Source: Buddleja alternifolia (lineage: Eukaryota; Streptophyta; Magnoliopsida; Lamiales; Scrophulariaceae). Taken from it: a stretch of DNA of 64,000 nucleotides. The stretch's first letter is position 1. Every line of letters starts with the position of its first letter. Both the position numbers and the translations under genes were made by a program. A model generated the notes under the pieces. It did not search any database. It was not told where the DNA came from and was given only the letters and a program-made list of their open reading frames with translations. Shown here piece after piece: positions 1 through 10,568 of the stretch. The stretch is from NCBI GenBank assembly GCA_019426215.1, contig CM033395.1, forward strand, positions 2,177,501 to 2,241,500, read 5' to 3'.

Positions 1-1560
1 AGGCAGATATATATCATAGTTATTCAAACTAAAACAGCGCAAAATTTTCTTTCCTTGTAAGTATATCATTGATCATGCAAATATTTATAGATTCACACAT
101 GTTTAACCCCCACACGACAGGAAATCACATAATAACTAAATTTCTAACCCATGAGAAATATCAAATAATTATTCTCCTTTTTCTATGATTTCAAGAAATA
201 TATTTTCATCATCCCAGTTATTCTTAGAAGCACTTCATTACTATTCACACTTAATTCTAAATCATACAGTTAATCTTCAAAAAATGACCACGATCGAAAA
301 AATAATTAATCACCTCAGTCAATTTATGACTTAGTTAATAAAGATTTCCATTTCTAACAATTTTATGTTTACATTTACAAGCATGGTGGTTAAATATATA
401 TACTGCTATATTTCCAGTGAGTAACGATCTGTATATATGATTTGATATAAAGCCAATTATGACATCAAATACAGTCAACTATACTATTTACGTATTTTCC
501 AAAGAATAAGGAGTAATGTTGTATCTTTAGTCTCTAACAGTGATGGTGGCCCAATTAATAAATTAGAAAATCAATTAGCAATCTAATTAATTAAGAGAGC
601 AGTCAAGGAAAGGAAAAGCTCATTGAACCATTGAAATTAATACAGCTTCAACACAAACACTAAATCGGTTAGTGTTCAAATTAATATCACTAGTTTTCTT
701 AATATCAGGTAATAATACTAATAGTGATCAATATAGTATCATATTTCAAATTACTCTTTAGATTGTAGGAAAATATTCAATCACATAAAAGATTTTAGGG
801 GAGAATTGAAATAAACGCAATATAATAAAAGTTGAATAACCTTCTCTCTTGGAACTGAGGCGTGCAACTGCACTGTCCTAAAGAGTATTTTCGCCCCTCG
901 GAGTCAATGACTCGGTGCAACAAGGTTTCACGGCGATTACTCCCCAGGATTCAACAGTTCTATCCCACCAAACGTGCATACAAAATGATGAAATCTCAAG
1001 TGGACAGCCCTTACGAATGTTCTCTTCAAACTACGAATGACATGAATATGTAGAGAAAATATATATGTATATATAATGTATACGAAAATGATGGTGGTGT
1101 TTCATGAAATGATTGGTTTTCAAGATTAGGAGTAATTGGTTTTGGTTACGGCTAAAGGGGCTTCAATTCTCTCAAAGGTTTGAGAATAATTCTCTATCAA
1201 AAGGAGAAACCAAGTCAAAGAATAAAAGGCTGGAAATTCATTTTTCTTCTACTTCTTTAAACCTCAAAAGGGAGCACTTATTTATACAAGTAAAATACAT
1301 CACTTTAGGAAAGGATTTTATTAAATCAATCAATTAGAGGGCTCAAATCTTCAGATCCCAAAACTCAAGCTTAATGGGAGCTTAATTATTGCATTTTCCT
1401 TTTCTTTGAAATACACACATGTAAAATAATATCCTACAGGAATGAGCCAAATCTTATACTTTTACAAAGTTCATAACATCACCTACATTTTTTATGTTCA
1501 AGTCATAGCCAAAACAGCGGAGAGAAAGTGGGAGGAAGAGGAGAGAAAGAGAAAGAAAAA
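1..1560. other. AT-rich intergenic sequence, no gene seen
   Basis: No reading frame here looks like a real protein; the short frames at 862-1053 and 1113-1337 have no recognisable motif. The stretch from about 840 to 1470 reads like an old LTR in minus orientation (a higher-complexity block followed by a reverse TATA-like run near 1270-1290), but I found neither matching ends nor a partner copy, so I do not call it an element. Confidence 0.5.
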
Positions 1561-1580
1561 AAAATTCTTTTAATATCATT

Positions 1581-1730
1581 ACTGGATACTCCATTACTAA
1601 TGGAGTATCCAGTAACAAAATTAAAAAAAAAAAAATCCAGTTGGATACGCCATTGTTAATGGCGTATCTAGTAACAAAATTAAAAAGAAAAAAAAAATCA
1701 GCTTGGATACGCCATTATCAACGGCGTATC
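1581..1730. repeat. Three tandem hairpins on a ~60-bp repeat
   Basis: Three successive inverted repeats lie about 60 bp apart, each preceded by an A-rich spacer. Hairpin 1 (1581-1613) has perfect 16-bp arms around a single base at 1597. Hairpin 2 (1644-1668) has 11-bp arms, GATACGCCATT and its complement, around 3 bases. Hairpin 3 (1706-1730) has the same GATACGCC stem with one mismatch further in. The spacers share the run AACAAAATTAAAA followed by poly-A, so the unit looks tandemly duplicated. Stem changes between units are paired (ACTCC/GGAGT in unit 1, ACGCC/GGCGT in units 2 and 3), so the stem is kept while its sequence changes. Function unknown. Confidence 0.75.
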
Positions 1731-1798
1731 GTGCTATTTCTGGAGTAATTTATATAATTTTTATTAAAAACTATATTATTTTTTAAAAAAGTCCCTAT

Positions 1799-2320
1799 GT
1801 TGAGAGCCTTCTCTCTCTGCATGGGAGATTAGGGTTAGGCCTTGTGTAGTTTTAGGTTTGCTCTTCTCCTCTTCGATTGAATCTGTTCTGGAGTGATACA
1901 CGAGTGTTCCATTTTTGCAGCCCGAGTTATGGTTTCTCTTCAAGGTGGTACTCCTATTAAATCGTTGTTGTGTATCCTCTCTCACCCCATAACGGAAGTT
2001 TTTCTATCTTTTTTCGCCGCTCGCCTTCAGCGCTCCTCGCCATCTTCGCCTCGCTTTCTTTCTTTCTTTCTTAGTTTTTTCTTTTCTTCTCTATTCGTTT
2101 CTTTTATCGATTGCTTGGTTTTCTTGTGATACAGGTCTCCAAGGCTAAGTTTCGGGATTGTTGCTTCTGAAATCATGTTTAGAGGATCTGATTTGGGTTA
2201 GCATTATAGATCGTGAATCCCTCGAATGGCCAAAGATTTTCATCTGACAGAATTTAAATCTAGTAAGGTGAGTCTTCATGTGAAGAATCTGGTTGGTTGT
2301 ATCACCACTGATCGAAGAAT
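1799..2320 (+). repeat. Unnamed dispersed repeat, copy 1 (left part)
   Basis: The segment from GTTGAGAGC at 1799 to about 2153 matches copy 2 at 60667-60927 plus 62681-62793, with scattered substitutions and one short insertion in copy 2. It contains a pyrimidine-rich tract and TACAG before GTCTCCAAGG, like a splice acceptor. Past 2153 the copies diverge. An ATG at 2226 opens a frame that runs into the copia insertion at 2321. With the 5-bp target duplication counted once, the frame continues from 8583 and stops at 8671-8673, 61 codons in all. I do not recognise the product. The repeat could be the 5' part of a transposon or a duplicated gene leader. Confidence 0.6.
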
Positions 2321-3025
2321 TGTTGGATAAAATGGTACAAATTGTGGTTGAGTACGAAATTCGAACGCCGTTAGTATCCGGGATACTTAAGATTATTGGA
2401 TAATCTTAATCTACGTTCCGAGTAGATGAGTTTAGCATTTCGAATTTCTCTAATCGGAACGAATGAGAAATTAAGTGCTAAATTGAAGGGTTTGAATTGT
2501 GTATCCCATATTTTGATATAATTTTATTTAATATGTCATGCATATATCATGAATGACACAACACATTTTAATGGAAAATATGTCATGAATACATCATGAA
2601 TGACATATGAGCACTTCAAGGTGGTGGAGCATCTTGGATGGCTAAGATTTGATCTTAGAAATGGATGGTGTGGATTGATTCTTATGGAAATGGATTTTGC
2701 CTATAAATAGCAACCATTCCAACCATTTTGAAACACACCAACTCAAAACACAACATATTTCTCTCTAAGTGTTCTTGAGTTTTATAAAATCATCTTCATC
2801 TTTTTCTTGAGATTTCAACAGTAAATTAAGTTCGTAGTTTTCTGAAATTGAAGTGGTTTAATCTTCAGAAAAAGAATATCGTTGTATCTTGGGACACTTG
2901 TTGCAAGAACTCGTACCACCAAGGCGGGGCAATTTAGTGTTAAGGATAGAGAGTTCTCTCTCGCCTCGATATAATCTTTCTTTGTTATTATCAATTTGAT
3001 ACGTTTGTGAAGTTTTGAAACAACA
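2321..3025 (+). repeat. Left LTR of copia-A
   Basis: It is 705 bp, begins TGTTGG and ends CAACA. It carries a TATA box at 2702-2708 and, within R/U5, the 14-mer at 2931-2944 whose reverse complement lies just outside the LTR at 3028-3041. Confidence 0.93.
2702..2708 (+). promoter_or_regulatory. TATA box of copia-A LTR
   Basis: CTATAAATAG in the left LTR, repeated at the equivalent place in the right LTR. Transcription would be expected to start about 25-35 bp downstream, giving a leader of roughly 340 nt before the polyprotein ATG at 3077. Confidence 0.6.
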
Positions 3026-3027
3026 AA

Positions 3028-3041
3028 CTTAACACTAAATT
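3028..3041 (+). promoter_or_regulatory. Primer-site position; self-complementary to the LTR
   Basis: This 14-base segment begins two bases after the LTR, where a primer-binding site is expected. It is the exact reverse complement of 2931-2944 inside the same LTR (again at 8483-8496 in the right LTR). It does not resemble the 3' end of initiator methionine tRNA. The flanks (about 3013-3024 and 3044-3061) can also pair with each other. Self-priming from the element's own RNA is one reading; chance or use of another tRNA are alternatives. Confidence 0.45.
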
Positions 3042-3076
3042 TTCTTGTTGTTGTTCAAAAGTTATCACTTGTTCAA

Positions 3077-6000
3077 ATGGAAAATATGGGAAATGTTGAT
3101 GGTGCTACTCTTGATTTCGGTCTTGGACCAGGTGCTATTCATGGTCTCGGTATTATCAATGGCTCCGGTGGAGGTTCTGGTTTTAGTTACGGTTTAGGGC
3201 TGGGTCCTGGTTCCGGTTTTGGCATTGGCTCTGGTGGGGGTGCCGGGCTAGGTTCTGGTTCAGGGTTGGGCCCTGGTTCCGGTTCTGGCTCTGCTCCGGT
3301 CCCTCCATTTGTTTCAATGGCTAACCCTGTTATACCGGTTCAGGCTGAAAAACCGGAGAAGTTCAGCGGGGCTGACTTCAAGAGGTGGCAACAAAAGATG
3401 TTGTTTTACCTCACGACTTTGAACCAAGCAAGGTACTTAAGGGGAAATGCTCCTTATGTCCCGGTTGAGTCAACTGATAGTGATCTGAGGAAGGCATATG
3501 ATTCCTGGATACATGGTGATTTCCTTTGCAGAAATTACCTACTCAATGGATTGAATGATTCGCTTTACAGCGTATATTGTGAAGCAAAAATTGCCAAAGA
3601 CCTCTGGGAGGCACTGGACAAGAAGTATAGAACTGAGGACGCTGGACTAAAGAAGTTCGTGGTCGCGAAGTTCTTAGACTTCAAAATGGTAGACTCTAAG
3701 TCTGTGACAAGCCAAGTTCAAGAGTTTCAAATTATATTACATGAAATTCATGCTGAGAACATGGCTCTGAGTGAGTCCTTCCAAGTAGCTTCTATCATTG
3801 AGAAGTTACCGCCTTCTTGGAAGGATTTCAAGAATTACTTGAAGCACAAACAAAAGGAGATGAGTCTAGAAGACTTGGTTGTCCGGCTCAGAATTGAGGA
3901 AGACAATCGGGGATCAGACAAGAAGCTCCTTGTGCAGGCAATGGCAAACATTGCTGAAATTCCGGAGAGTTCTGACCGGAAGAGAAAATTCCAAGGAAAT
4001 TCCCAGAAAAAGAAGGCTGCCGGGAAAGGAAAGTCAAGGGCGGGAGACCGCTGTCCCAACTATGACAAACCTGGTCATTGGGCCAGAGATTGTAGAGAGC
4101 CCAAGAAAAACAAGTTTCATGGGCAAGGTTCTGGTCATAACCAGAACAAAGGCAAGAACCGGGTGCAAAATGAAGTGCACCTAGCTGTTGATGATGTCCA
4201 AGGTATCAACAAGATGATCGATGACCTGTCGGACAAACAGGTACCGATCGATCTAACAGATTTTGATCTCACTGCCGTCGTGTTCGAAGCCAACTTGGTG
4301 GACAACCCGAGGGAGTGGTTTGTTGGTACTGGAGCTACTCGCCATATCTGTTCAGATAGGGCTGCCTTCTCGTCCTATACCCCAACTGAAGGACGAAGAC
4401 TGTTTATGGGCAACTCAGCCACATCTCCAGTGGTTGGAATGGGGAAAGTTGTGCTGAAGATGACTTCAGGCAAAGAACTGACATTGACTGAAGTTCTGCA
4501 TGTTCCGGAGATTCGCAAGAATTTGGTATCCGGTTCAGCTTTGGTCAAGAATGGGTTCAAGATAGTCTTCGAGGCTGATAGATTTTCTTTAACAAAGAGA
4601 GGATTTTATGTTGGAAAAGGTTACCTTGAGCAGGGCCTTTTCAAGATGAATGTAATGAATGTAATCCGCTCTGTTGTAATTGAAAATGAAAGCAATAAAA
4701 GTATTGAGAATTCTATTTATTTGCTTGAGTATTCTAATTTGTGGCATGTCAGACTAGGACATGTAAATTATAATACTATTCGAAGATTGGTCAACTTGAA
4801 CTTATTACCAACTTTTAAAGTTGAAAATGAACATAAATGTGGAATTTGTGTTGAGGCAAAACTAGTCAAACAACCGTTTCCTTCAGTGGAAAGAAACACC
4901 GCACCACTAGAACTTATTCACAGTGACATCTGTGATTTGAAGTTTGTGCAAACTAGAGGTGGGAAAAAGTATTTCATTACATTCATAGATGATTGCACAA
5001 AGTATTGTTATGTGTATTTACTAAGAAGTAAAGATGAAGCTCTAGGAGCGTTTACACATTACAAAACGGAAGTTGAAAATCAACTTGGAAAAAGGATAAA
5101 GGCTATCCGTAGTGATAGAGGTGGCGAATACAGAGCACCGTTTGATGAATTTTGTGCAAATTCAGGCATTATACATCAAACAACGGCCCCATATTCACCA
5201 CAATCAAACGGAATAGCGGAGCGCAAGAATCGTACTCTTAAGGAGATGATGAATGCGTTGCTGATTAATTCAGGTTTACCTGAGAATTTGTGGGGGGAGG
5301 CGATCCTCTCCGCCAATTATATCCTTAACAAGATTCCCCACAAAAGTAGGAGTGAGACTCCGTACGAACTTTGGAAAGGTCAAAAGCCTTCTTACAAGTA
5401 CCTCAAAGTGTGGGGGTGTTTGGCTAAGGTAGAAATACCCAAACCCAAACAAGTTAAGATAGGGCCTAAAACTATTGATTGCATATTCATAGGTTATGTA
5501 CTTAATAGTAGCGCCTATCGATTTTTGGTACATAAATCAGAAATATCTGAGATTCATGAAGGTACTATCATGGAATCTAGAAATGCTTCATTTTTCGAGG
5601 ATATCTTTCCAAGTAAGGAAAGAAATGAACAAGTTCCTCTCAAAAGAACATTTGATGAGTCTACGAGTAGTTCTAATCCCGGGGATGAAGAACCACGTCG
5701 TAGCAAAAGGGCAAGAGTTCCAAAATCATTTGGTCCCGATTATGTATCTTATACATTAGAAGGGGAGCCAAGGACGATTAAGGAAGCTATGTCCAGTCCA
5801 GATGCTCAACTCTGGAAAGAGGCTATCAATAGTGAAATCGAGTCTATTTTGCACAACCATACCTGGGAGTTGGTTGATCTTCCAAAGGGAAGTAAGCCTT
5901 TAGGCTGTAAATGGATTCTGAAAAGAAAGTATAAGGCTGATGGAACTATTGATAAGTATAAGGCCCGTTTGGTAGTCAAAGGATACCGACAAACAGAAGG

Positions 6001-7116
6001 TCTTGATTTCTTCGATACTTATTCTCCAGTAACAAGAATAACATCCATAAGATTATTCATCGCTATTGCTGCGCTGCATAACCTTGAGATACATCAAATG
6101 GATGTTAAGACTGCGTTTCTGAACAGAGAATTAGAAGAAGAAATATACATGGAACAACCCGAGGGGTATGTTGCTCCTGGAAAGGAGAAGAAAGTGTGTA
6201 AACTTGTAAAGTCGCTATACGGACTTAAACAAGCGCCAAAGCAGTGGCATGAAAAATTTGATAGCACAATGTTATCAAATGGTTTCAAGATCAACGAGTG
6301 TGATAAGTGCGTGTATGTTAGACAAACACATAACGCATACGTCATAGTGTGTCTATATGTAGATGACATGTTGATAATGGGTAGTAATCATGAAATTATC
6401 ATGAATACTAAAGGAATGTTAAAGAAGAACTTTGACATGAAGGATATGGGACTTGCAGACGTCATCTTAGGGATTAAAATCCTGAGGACTTCTGAAGGAC
6501 TAGTCTTATCACAATCTCATTACGTTGAGACGGTTTTGGAAAAGTTCCTTTCGAGTGATAGTGCACCAGTTAAGACGCCAGTGGGCTTGAGCGTTCATTT
6601 ACGCAAGAACCATGGCGAACCCGTATCACAGTTAGAATATGCTAGGGTCATTGGGAGTCTGATGTATATCATGAACTGTACTCGCCCTGATCTAGCTTAT
6701 TCTATGAGCAAGTTGAGTAGGTTCACAAGTAATCCAAGTGAAGAGCATTGGAATGCTTTAACTAGAGTTCTTAAGTATTTAAAGTATACTAAAGAATATG
6801 GATTACACTACTCAAGATATCCAGCTGTAATAGAGGGATACAGCGATGCTAATTGGATATCAGACACGAACGACTCTAAGTCCACAAGTGGATATGTATT
6901 TACCGTTGGTGGAGGAGCAGTGTCGTGGAAATCTTCTAAGCAAACTTGCATAGCCCGTTCCACGATGGAATCAGAATTCATAGCTTTAGATAAAGCTGGT
7001 GAAGAAGCTGAGTGGCTAAGAAATTTCTTAGAAGATGTTCCCTGTTGGGAAAAACCTGTGCCTCCGATTTTGATTCATTGCGACTGTATGTCGGCAATTG
7101 GGAGGGCTCAGAGTAG

Positions 7117-7152
<36 letters not shown>

Positions 7153-7306
7153 GCATAATACCATTAAGCAGTTGATCTCTAACGGGATTATTTCCATTGA
7201 TTATGTGAAATCAAAGGAGAATATTGCAGATCCTTTGACGAAAGGATTGCCTAGAGATCAAATATACTGCCTATCAAGAGGAATGGGATTAAAGTCTACA
7301 ATTTAA
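3077..7306 (+). CDS. Ty1/copia Gag-Pol polyprotein, 1409 aa
   Basis: Single frame encoding the retrotransposon capsid and replication enzymes. Residues 14-72 form a Gly/Ser-rich low-complexity leader; the gag domain follows from about residue 91. The zinc knuckle at 326-339 has Tyr329 where the second Cys should be. The protease motif around 414-423 has Gly417 where the catalytic Asp belongs (G-T-G-A-T). Integrase has its His/Cys finger near 557-600 and the acidic triad Asp617, Asp680, Glu715. RT has Y-V-D-D at 1094-1097. RNase H ends the protein at about 1275-1400. So the frame is open but two key residues are lost; this copy probably cannot mature its own Gag-Pol and would need a protease supplied by another element. 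The start is the first Met after the LTR. Confidence 0.93.
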
Positions 7307-7872
7307 GAATAGACACAGCGGAAACCCAACCATGTTGACTGGAGATCCCAAGATCATGGTTCAATGGGAAAACTAAGTTGTGAACATTCATTGAGGCACT
7401 TAAGAGTTAATTAATAAACTCTAAACCCATTGCCTAGGATAAAGAAGTGCAACCTGCAAGTTGTAGCAAAAGGTTAAGCCGGGCTTTTAATGATTCCTAT
7501 ACTGTCTAAATGAAGTGGAGTATGGCAGGATACTCTTAATTAGGAAGTCACCTATGTAAGTGTGAGGTGTAGGCCGCCTCAACATTGAGTAAAATGTAAA
7601 CACTTCTGAAACCAAGAGGGGGTGCCACGACCAAAATGGACCTAACCGTGAGAACTGAAAAACTGCTGAAAGTTTATTATGTGAATATTGTTGTCTAGAT
7701 TTACACGAACGGCTGACCAATTCAAGACATCACGTTCATTGGAGAGCCTAGTAAATCCGATGATATTTCACTAGGAAAGGTTCAAAGCCAAAAGCTACCT
7801 CTTTTGATGTGATAAACTTTCAATCGAAATCTCAAGAGCATGCATTGCATTAATTTCATTCGTGTGGGGGAT
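7307..7872 (+). other. 3' untranslated region and polypurine tract of copia-A
   Basis: Non-coding 566 bp between the polyprotein stop and the right LTR. The last bases (7863-7872) are a G-rich polypurine run, the plus-strand primer, abutting the LTR start. No reading frame here is convincing. Confidence 0.75.
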
Positions 7873-8577
7873 TGTTGGATAAAATGGTACAAATTGTGGT
7901 TGAGTACGAAATTCGAACGCCGTTAGTATCCGGGATACTTAAGATTATTGGATAATCTTAATCTACGTTCCGAGTAGATGAGTTTAGCATTTCGAATTTC
8001 TCTAATCGGAACGAATGAGAAATTAAGTGCTAAATTGAAGGGTTTGAATTGTGTATCCCATATTTTGATATAATTTTATTTAATATGTCATGCATATATC
8101 ATGAATGACACAACACATTTTAATGGAAAATATGTCATGAATACATCATGAATGACATATGAGCACTTCAAGGTGGTGGAGCATCTTGGATGGCTAAGAT
8201 TTGATCTTAGAAATGGATGGTGTGGATTGATTCTTATGGAAATGGATTTTGCCTATAAATAGCAACCATTCCAACCATTTTGAAACACACCAACTCAAAA
8301 CACAACATATTTCTCTCTAAATGTTCTTGAGTTTTATAAAATCATCTTCATCTTTTTCTTGAGATTTCAACAGTAAATTAAGTTCGTAGTTTTCTGAAAT
8401 TGAAGTGGTTTAATCTTCAGAAAAAGAATATCGTTGTATCTTGGGACACTTGTTGCAAGAACTCGTACCACCAAGGCGGGGCAATTTAGTGTTAAGGATA
8501 GAGAGTTCTCTCTCGCCTCGATATAATCTTTCTTTGTTATTATCAATTTGATACGTTTGTGAAGTTTTGAAACAACA
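7873..8577 (+). repeat. Right LTR of copia-A
   Basis: It is 705 bp, aligning base for base with 2321-3025 at an offset of 5552, with one visible difference (A8321 against G2769). Confidence 0.93.
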
Positions 8578-8850
8578 AAAATCAACTTTGCTACGTTTAC
8601 GTATACTGTGATCGAAGTTTTTTGCATTCCTCAACATGCAGAAGAAGTGGAGTCCTCCTTCAGCGGATCATGATATGAAGAGATTCAAGGCGGCCATTCT
8701 CCCTGTTAACCTTTCAACTTCTTTTACGTTTCTTGGCGGATGCATTTGTTGGATGGCTTGGATTTTTTTGGATTTGCTTCGATCTCTTTTTCCGTTATTA
8801 GATATCCCAAGAACTTTTATTCCAAATTAATATTTGGTGATCTATATATA
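8578..8850 (+). repeat. Unnamed repeat copy 1, right part after the insertion
   Basis: Bases 8578-8582 (AAAAT) are the probable target duplication. From 8583 the host sequence resumes and keeps the reading frame left at 2320, ending with TGA at 8671-8673. The frame at 8636-8830 (64 aa) has no recognisable motif. The right edge of the repeat is not known. Confidence 0.45.
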
Positions 8851-9990
8851 AAGTGAGGTGTGTTGGGGTATGAATTGATAGGTAGGAGTTGGTATCAAAC
8901 AAAGAGGCGTTTCTAGGTGACTTACAACTGATTTATTTACTTTTGTGAAGGAAAATAGTGCTGAAACGTTGAACTAATTTTTTTTTTGAAAGAAAAGAGT
9001 TCGTAAAAAGATTTGAATTTCCCATGAAGACTTCTCAACTAATTAGTTAGTTTGAAGGAAGTTACCATGAAACGTAATTAATGACACATAAGCTACTATA
9101 TGTTCATTATAAAAACAATAGTATATAGTATTTCCCTTCCAAATATTGATTTTGGATAATAATATTCCAATGACATAAGCACAAGTAAACGTGGGTTGCA
9201 GGATTACCCATTCATATTCACCTCCTTTTGTATCAAATGTTCCATGCTGAAGACTGATTAGCTTCAACGTGAATCGAGGACCGCATTCCTGCAAATTTGA
9301 AATTACAAAAAATGCTACATAATTGTCCATCATTCTGTTTGAGTGCCAAAGTTTTGACCAAAAGGTCAATGTAGACTTTTAACTAACATGAAACTATGAA
9401 GAGAAGCACACTTGAGATCCTCAATGTGGTAAAAAATGGCAAGAAACTCCAACGTAAAACATTTAATAATAAATTAAAGGATTAAAATGTTCGAGCACGG
9501 ACATATTCAAAGATAAGCAGAGAATGAAAGCAGATTGGTGTGTGGAATTATGTGGTGCTATAGATTCAAGTTTTTGTGTATGTGGGGAGGAGAGGGGGGT
9601 GTTAAATGTTTCAAATTAAACACTTCACTTACGTTTTTTGATGCGACACTTCACTTACTGACTAAATACATATTGGAAATTTGTTGTTTCCTTACAATGT
9701 TAAGCTTAAATTCTGTAGATCTTTTTGGCATTCAATCGAACTAATTTTGACAATGACAAGAAAATCTCCATTTTACCTATTTACTTCTTTGTTTCCATTT
9801 TTCAGGATCCCTATTTAAAGCAAGTGGTATCCGATCAATCAATAAAAGGGAAGTCAACATATTCTTTATCTTGCCCTTCTTATATTTTGGATATTTATAC
9901 ATCCTGTCTCCTAGCTTATTCAATTTTTGGAAAGAATCCGTTGTGATAACTATGGAAGGAGCCGTTTCAATTTATTGTCTGACATATCTT
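8851..9990. other. AT-rich sequence, no gene seen
   Basis: No convincing coding region. Frames at 9043-9369 (-), 9535-9744 and 9725-9946 are short and lack motifs. The last few hundred bases, including a Pro/Ser-codon-free pyrimidine-rich stretch before the (TA)n at 10001, may be U3 of the SIRE-type LTR that follows, but no matching 3' LTR was found to prove it. Confidence 0.4.
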
Positions 9991-9998
9991 CTCCTTCT

Positions 9999-10000
<2 letters not shown>

Positions 10001-10029
<29 letters not shown>
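10001..10029. repeat. (TA)n microsatellite
   Basis: About 14 TA units. It could serve as the TATA region of the adjoining LTR. Confidence 0.85.
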
Positions 10030-10035
<6 letters not shown>

Positions 10036-10505
10036 TCTTACTCTTGAAAGATAACGAATTCTGAAGTAATCTTAAGCCTATACTTATTACGAGTAATTAT
10101 TCTTGTTAGGTACAATCTTCAGTTCCAGTGAGGAAGAAGACGTACCAGTTGCTGCTTCAGAGTTCCAACCTTCAAACACGAGTGATTAGCGAGGAGTTTT
10201 TGGAGTCAAGTCTCTTGTAATCCATTAGAGTAGTTGTGCGGAAATTCCATTTGGTTCTACACGCAGTCTCTAGGATCTTTTGAGCGTTACTCAATCCTCA
10301 TATCGAGTGTGTTTGTTATTTTCGTTTAAATAACTTTATCCTTTTTTAGTCTCGTTCTGGAACTTGTTTTTGGAACTTATAAGTTCCACCATTTATCCTT
10401 CAATAAAAAAAGTATTATTCAGTTTTAATTTTGGTACTTATTAAGTTTCGCTATAAATTTTTAAATACCTAATTCGCCACCCTCTTAGGTAATTCTTGGG
10501 TTACA
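10030..10505 (+). repeat. 5' LTR of copia-B (right portion)
   Basis: It ends TTACA at 10505, two bases before the primer site. It contains a perfect 16-bp palindrome at 10372-10387 (GGAACTTATAAGTTCC). The left border is undetermined. Confidence 0.6.
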
Positions 10506-10507
10506 TT

Positions 10508-10519
10508 TGGCATCAGAGC
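10508..10519 (+). promoter_or_regulatory. Primer-binding site of copia-B
   Basis: TGGCATCAGAGC differs at one base from the usual initiator-methionine-tRNA complement in plant copia elements, and lies two bases after the LTR. Confidence 0.8.
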
Positions 10520-10568
10520 TAGGTGGCTCAATTCTAAAGGGTTTAACCACCCGAGTTGAAAGATCCAC

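Larger units (their letters stand above)
2321..8577 (+). mobile_element. Complete young Ty1/copia retrotransposon (copia-A)
   Basis: It has two 705-bp LTRs (2321-3025 and 7873-8577) with TGTTG...CAACA ends. I saw one difference between them: G at 2769, A at 8321. One uninterrupted 1409-codon polyprotein frame lies between, with a polypurine tract directly before the right LTR. Flanks are AGAAT on the left and AAAAT on the right, a probable 5-bp target duplication with one later change. The near-identical LTRs indicate a recent insertion. Domain order gag, protease, integrase, RT, RNase H is Ty1/copia. The usual primer site for initiator methionine tRNA is not visible after the left LTR. Confidence 0.93.

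Noticed and set aside
1581..1730. CRISPR-like spacing of palindromes
   Set aside because: A plant nuclear context, AT-only spacers that are themselves similar, and no associated genes; a tandem hairpin repeat explains it.
10508..10519. tRNA gene from the TGGCATCAGAGC match
   Set aside because: Only the short primer-binding complement is present, with no tRNA fold or internal promoter boxes; likewise at 26591 and 59523.
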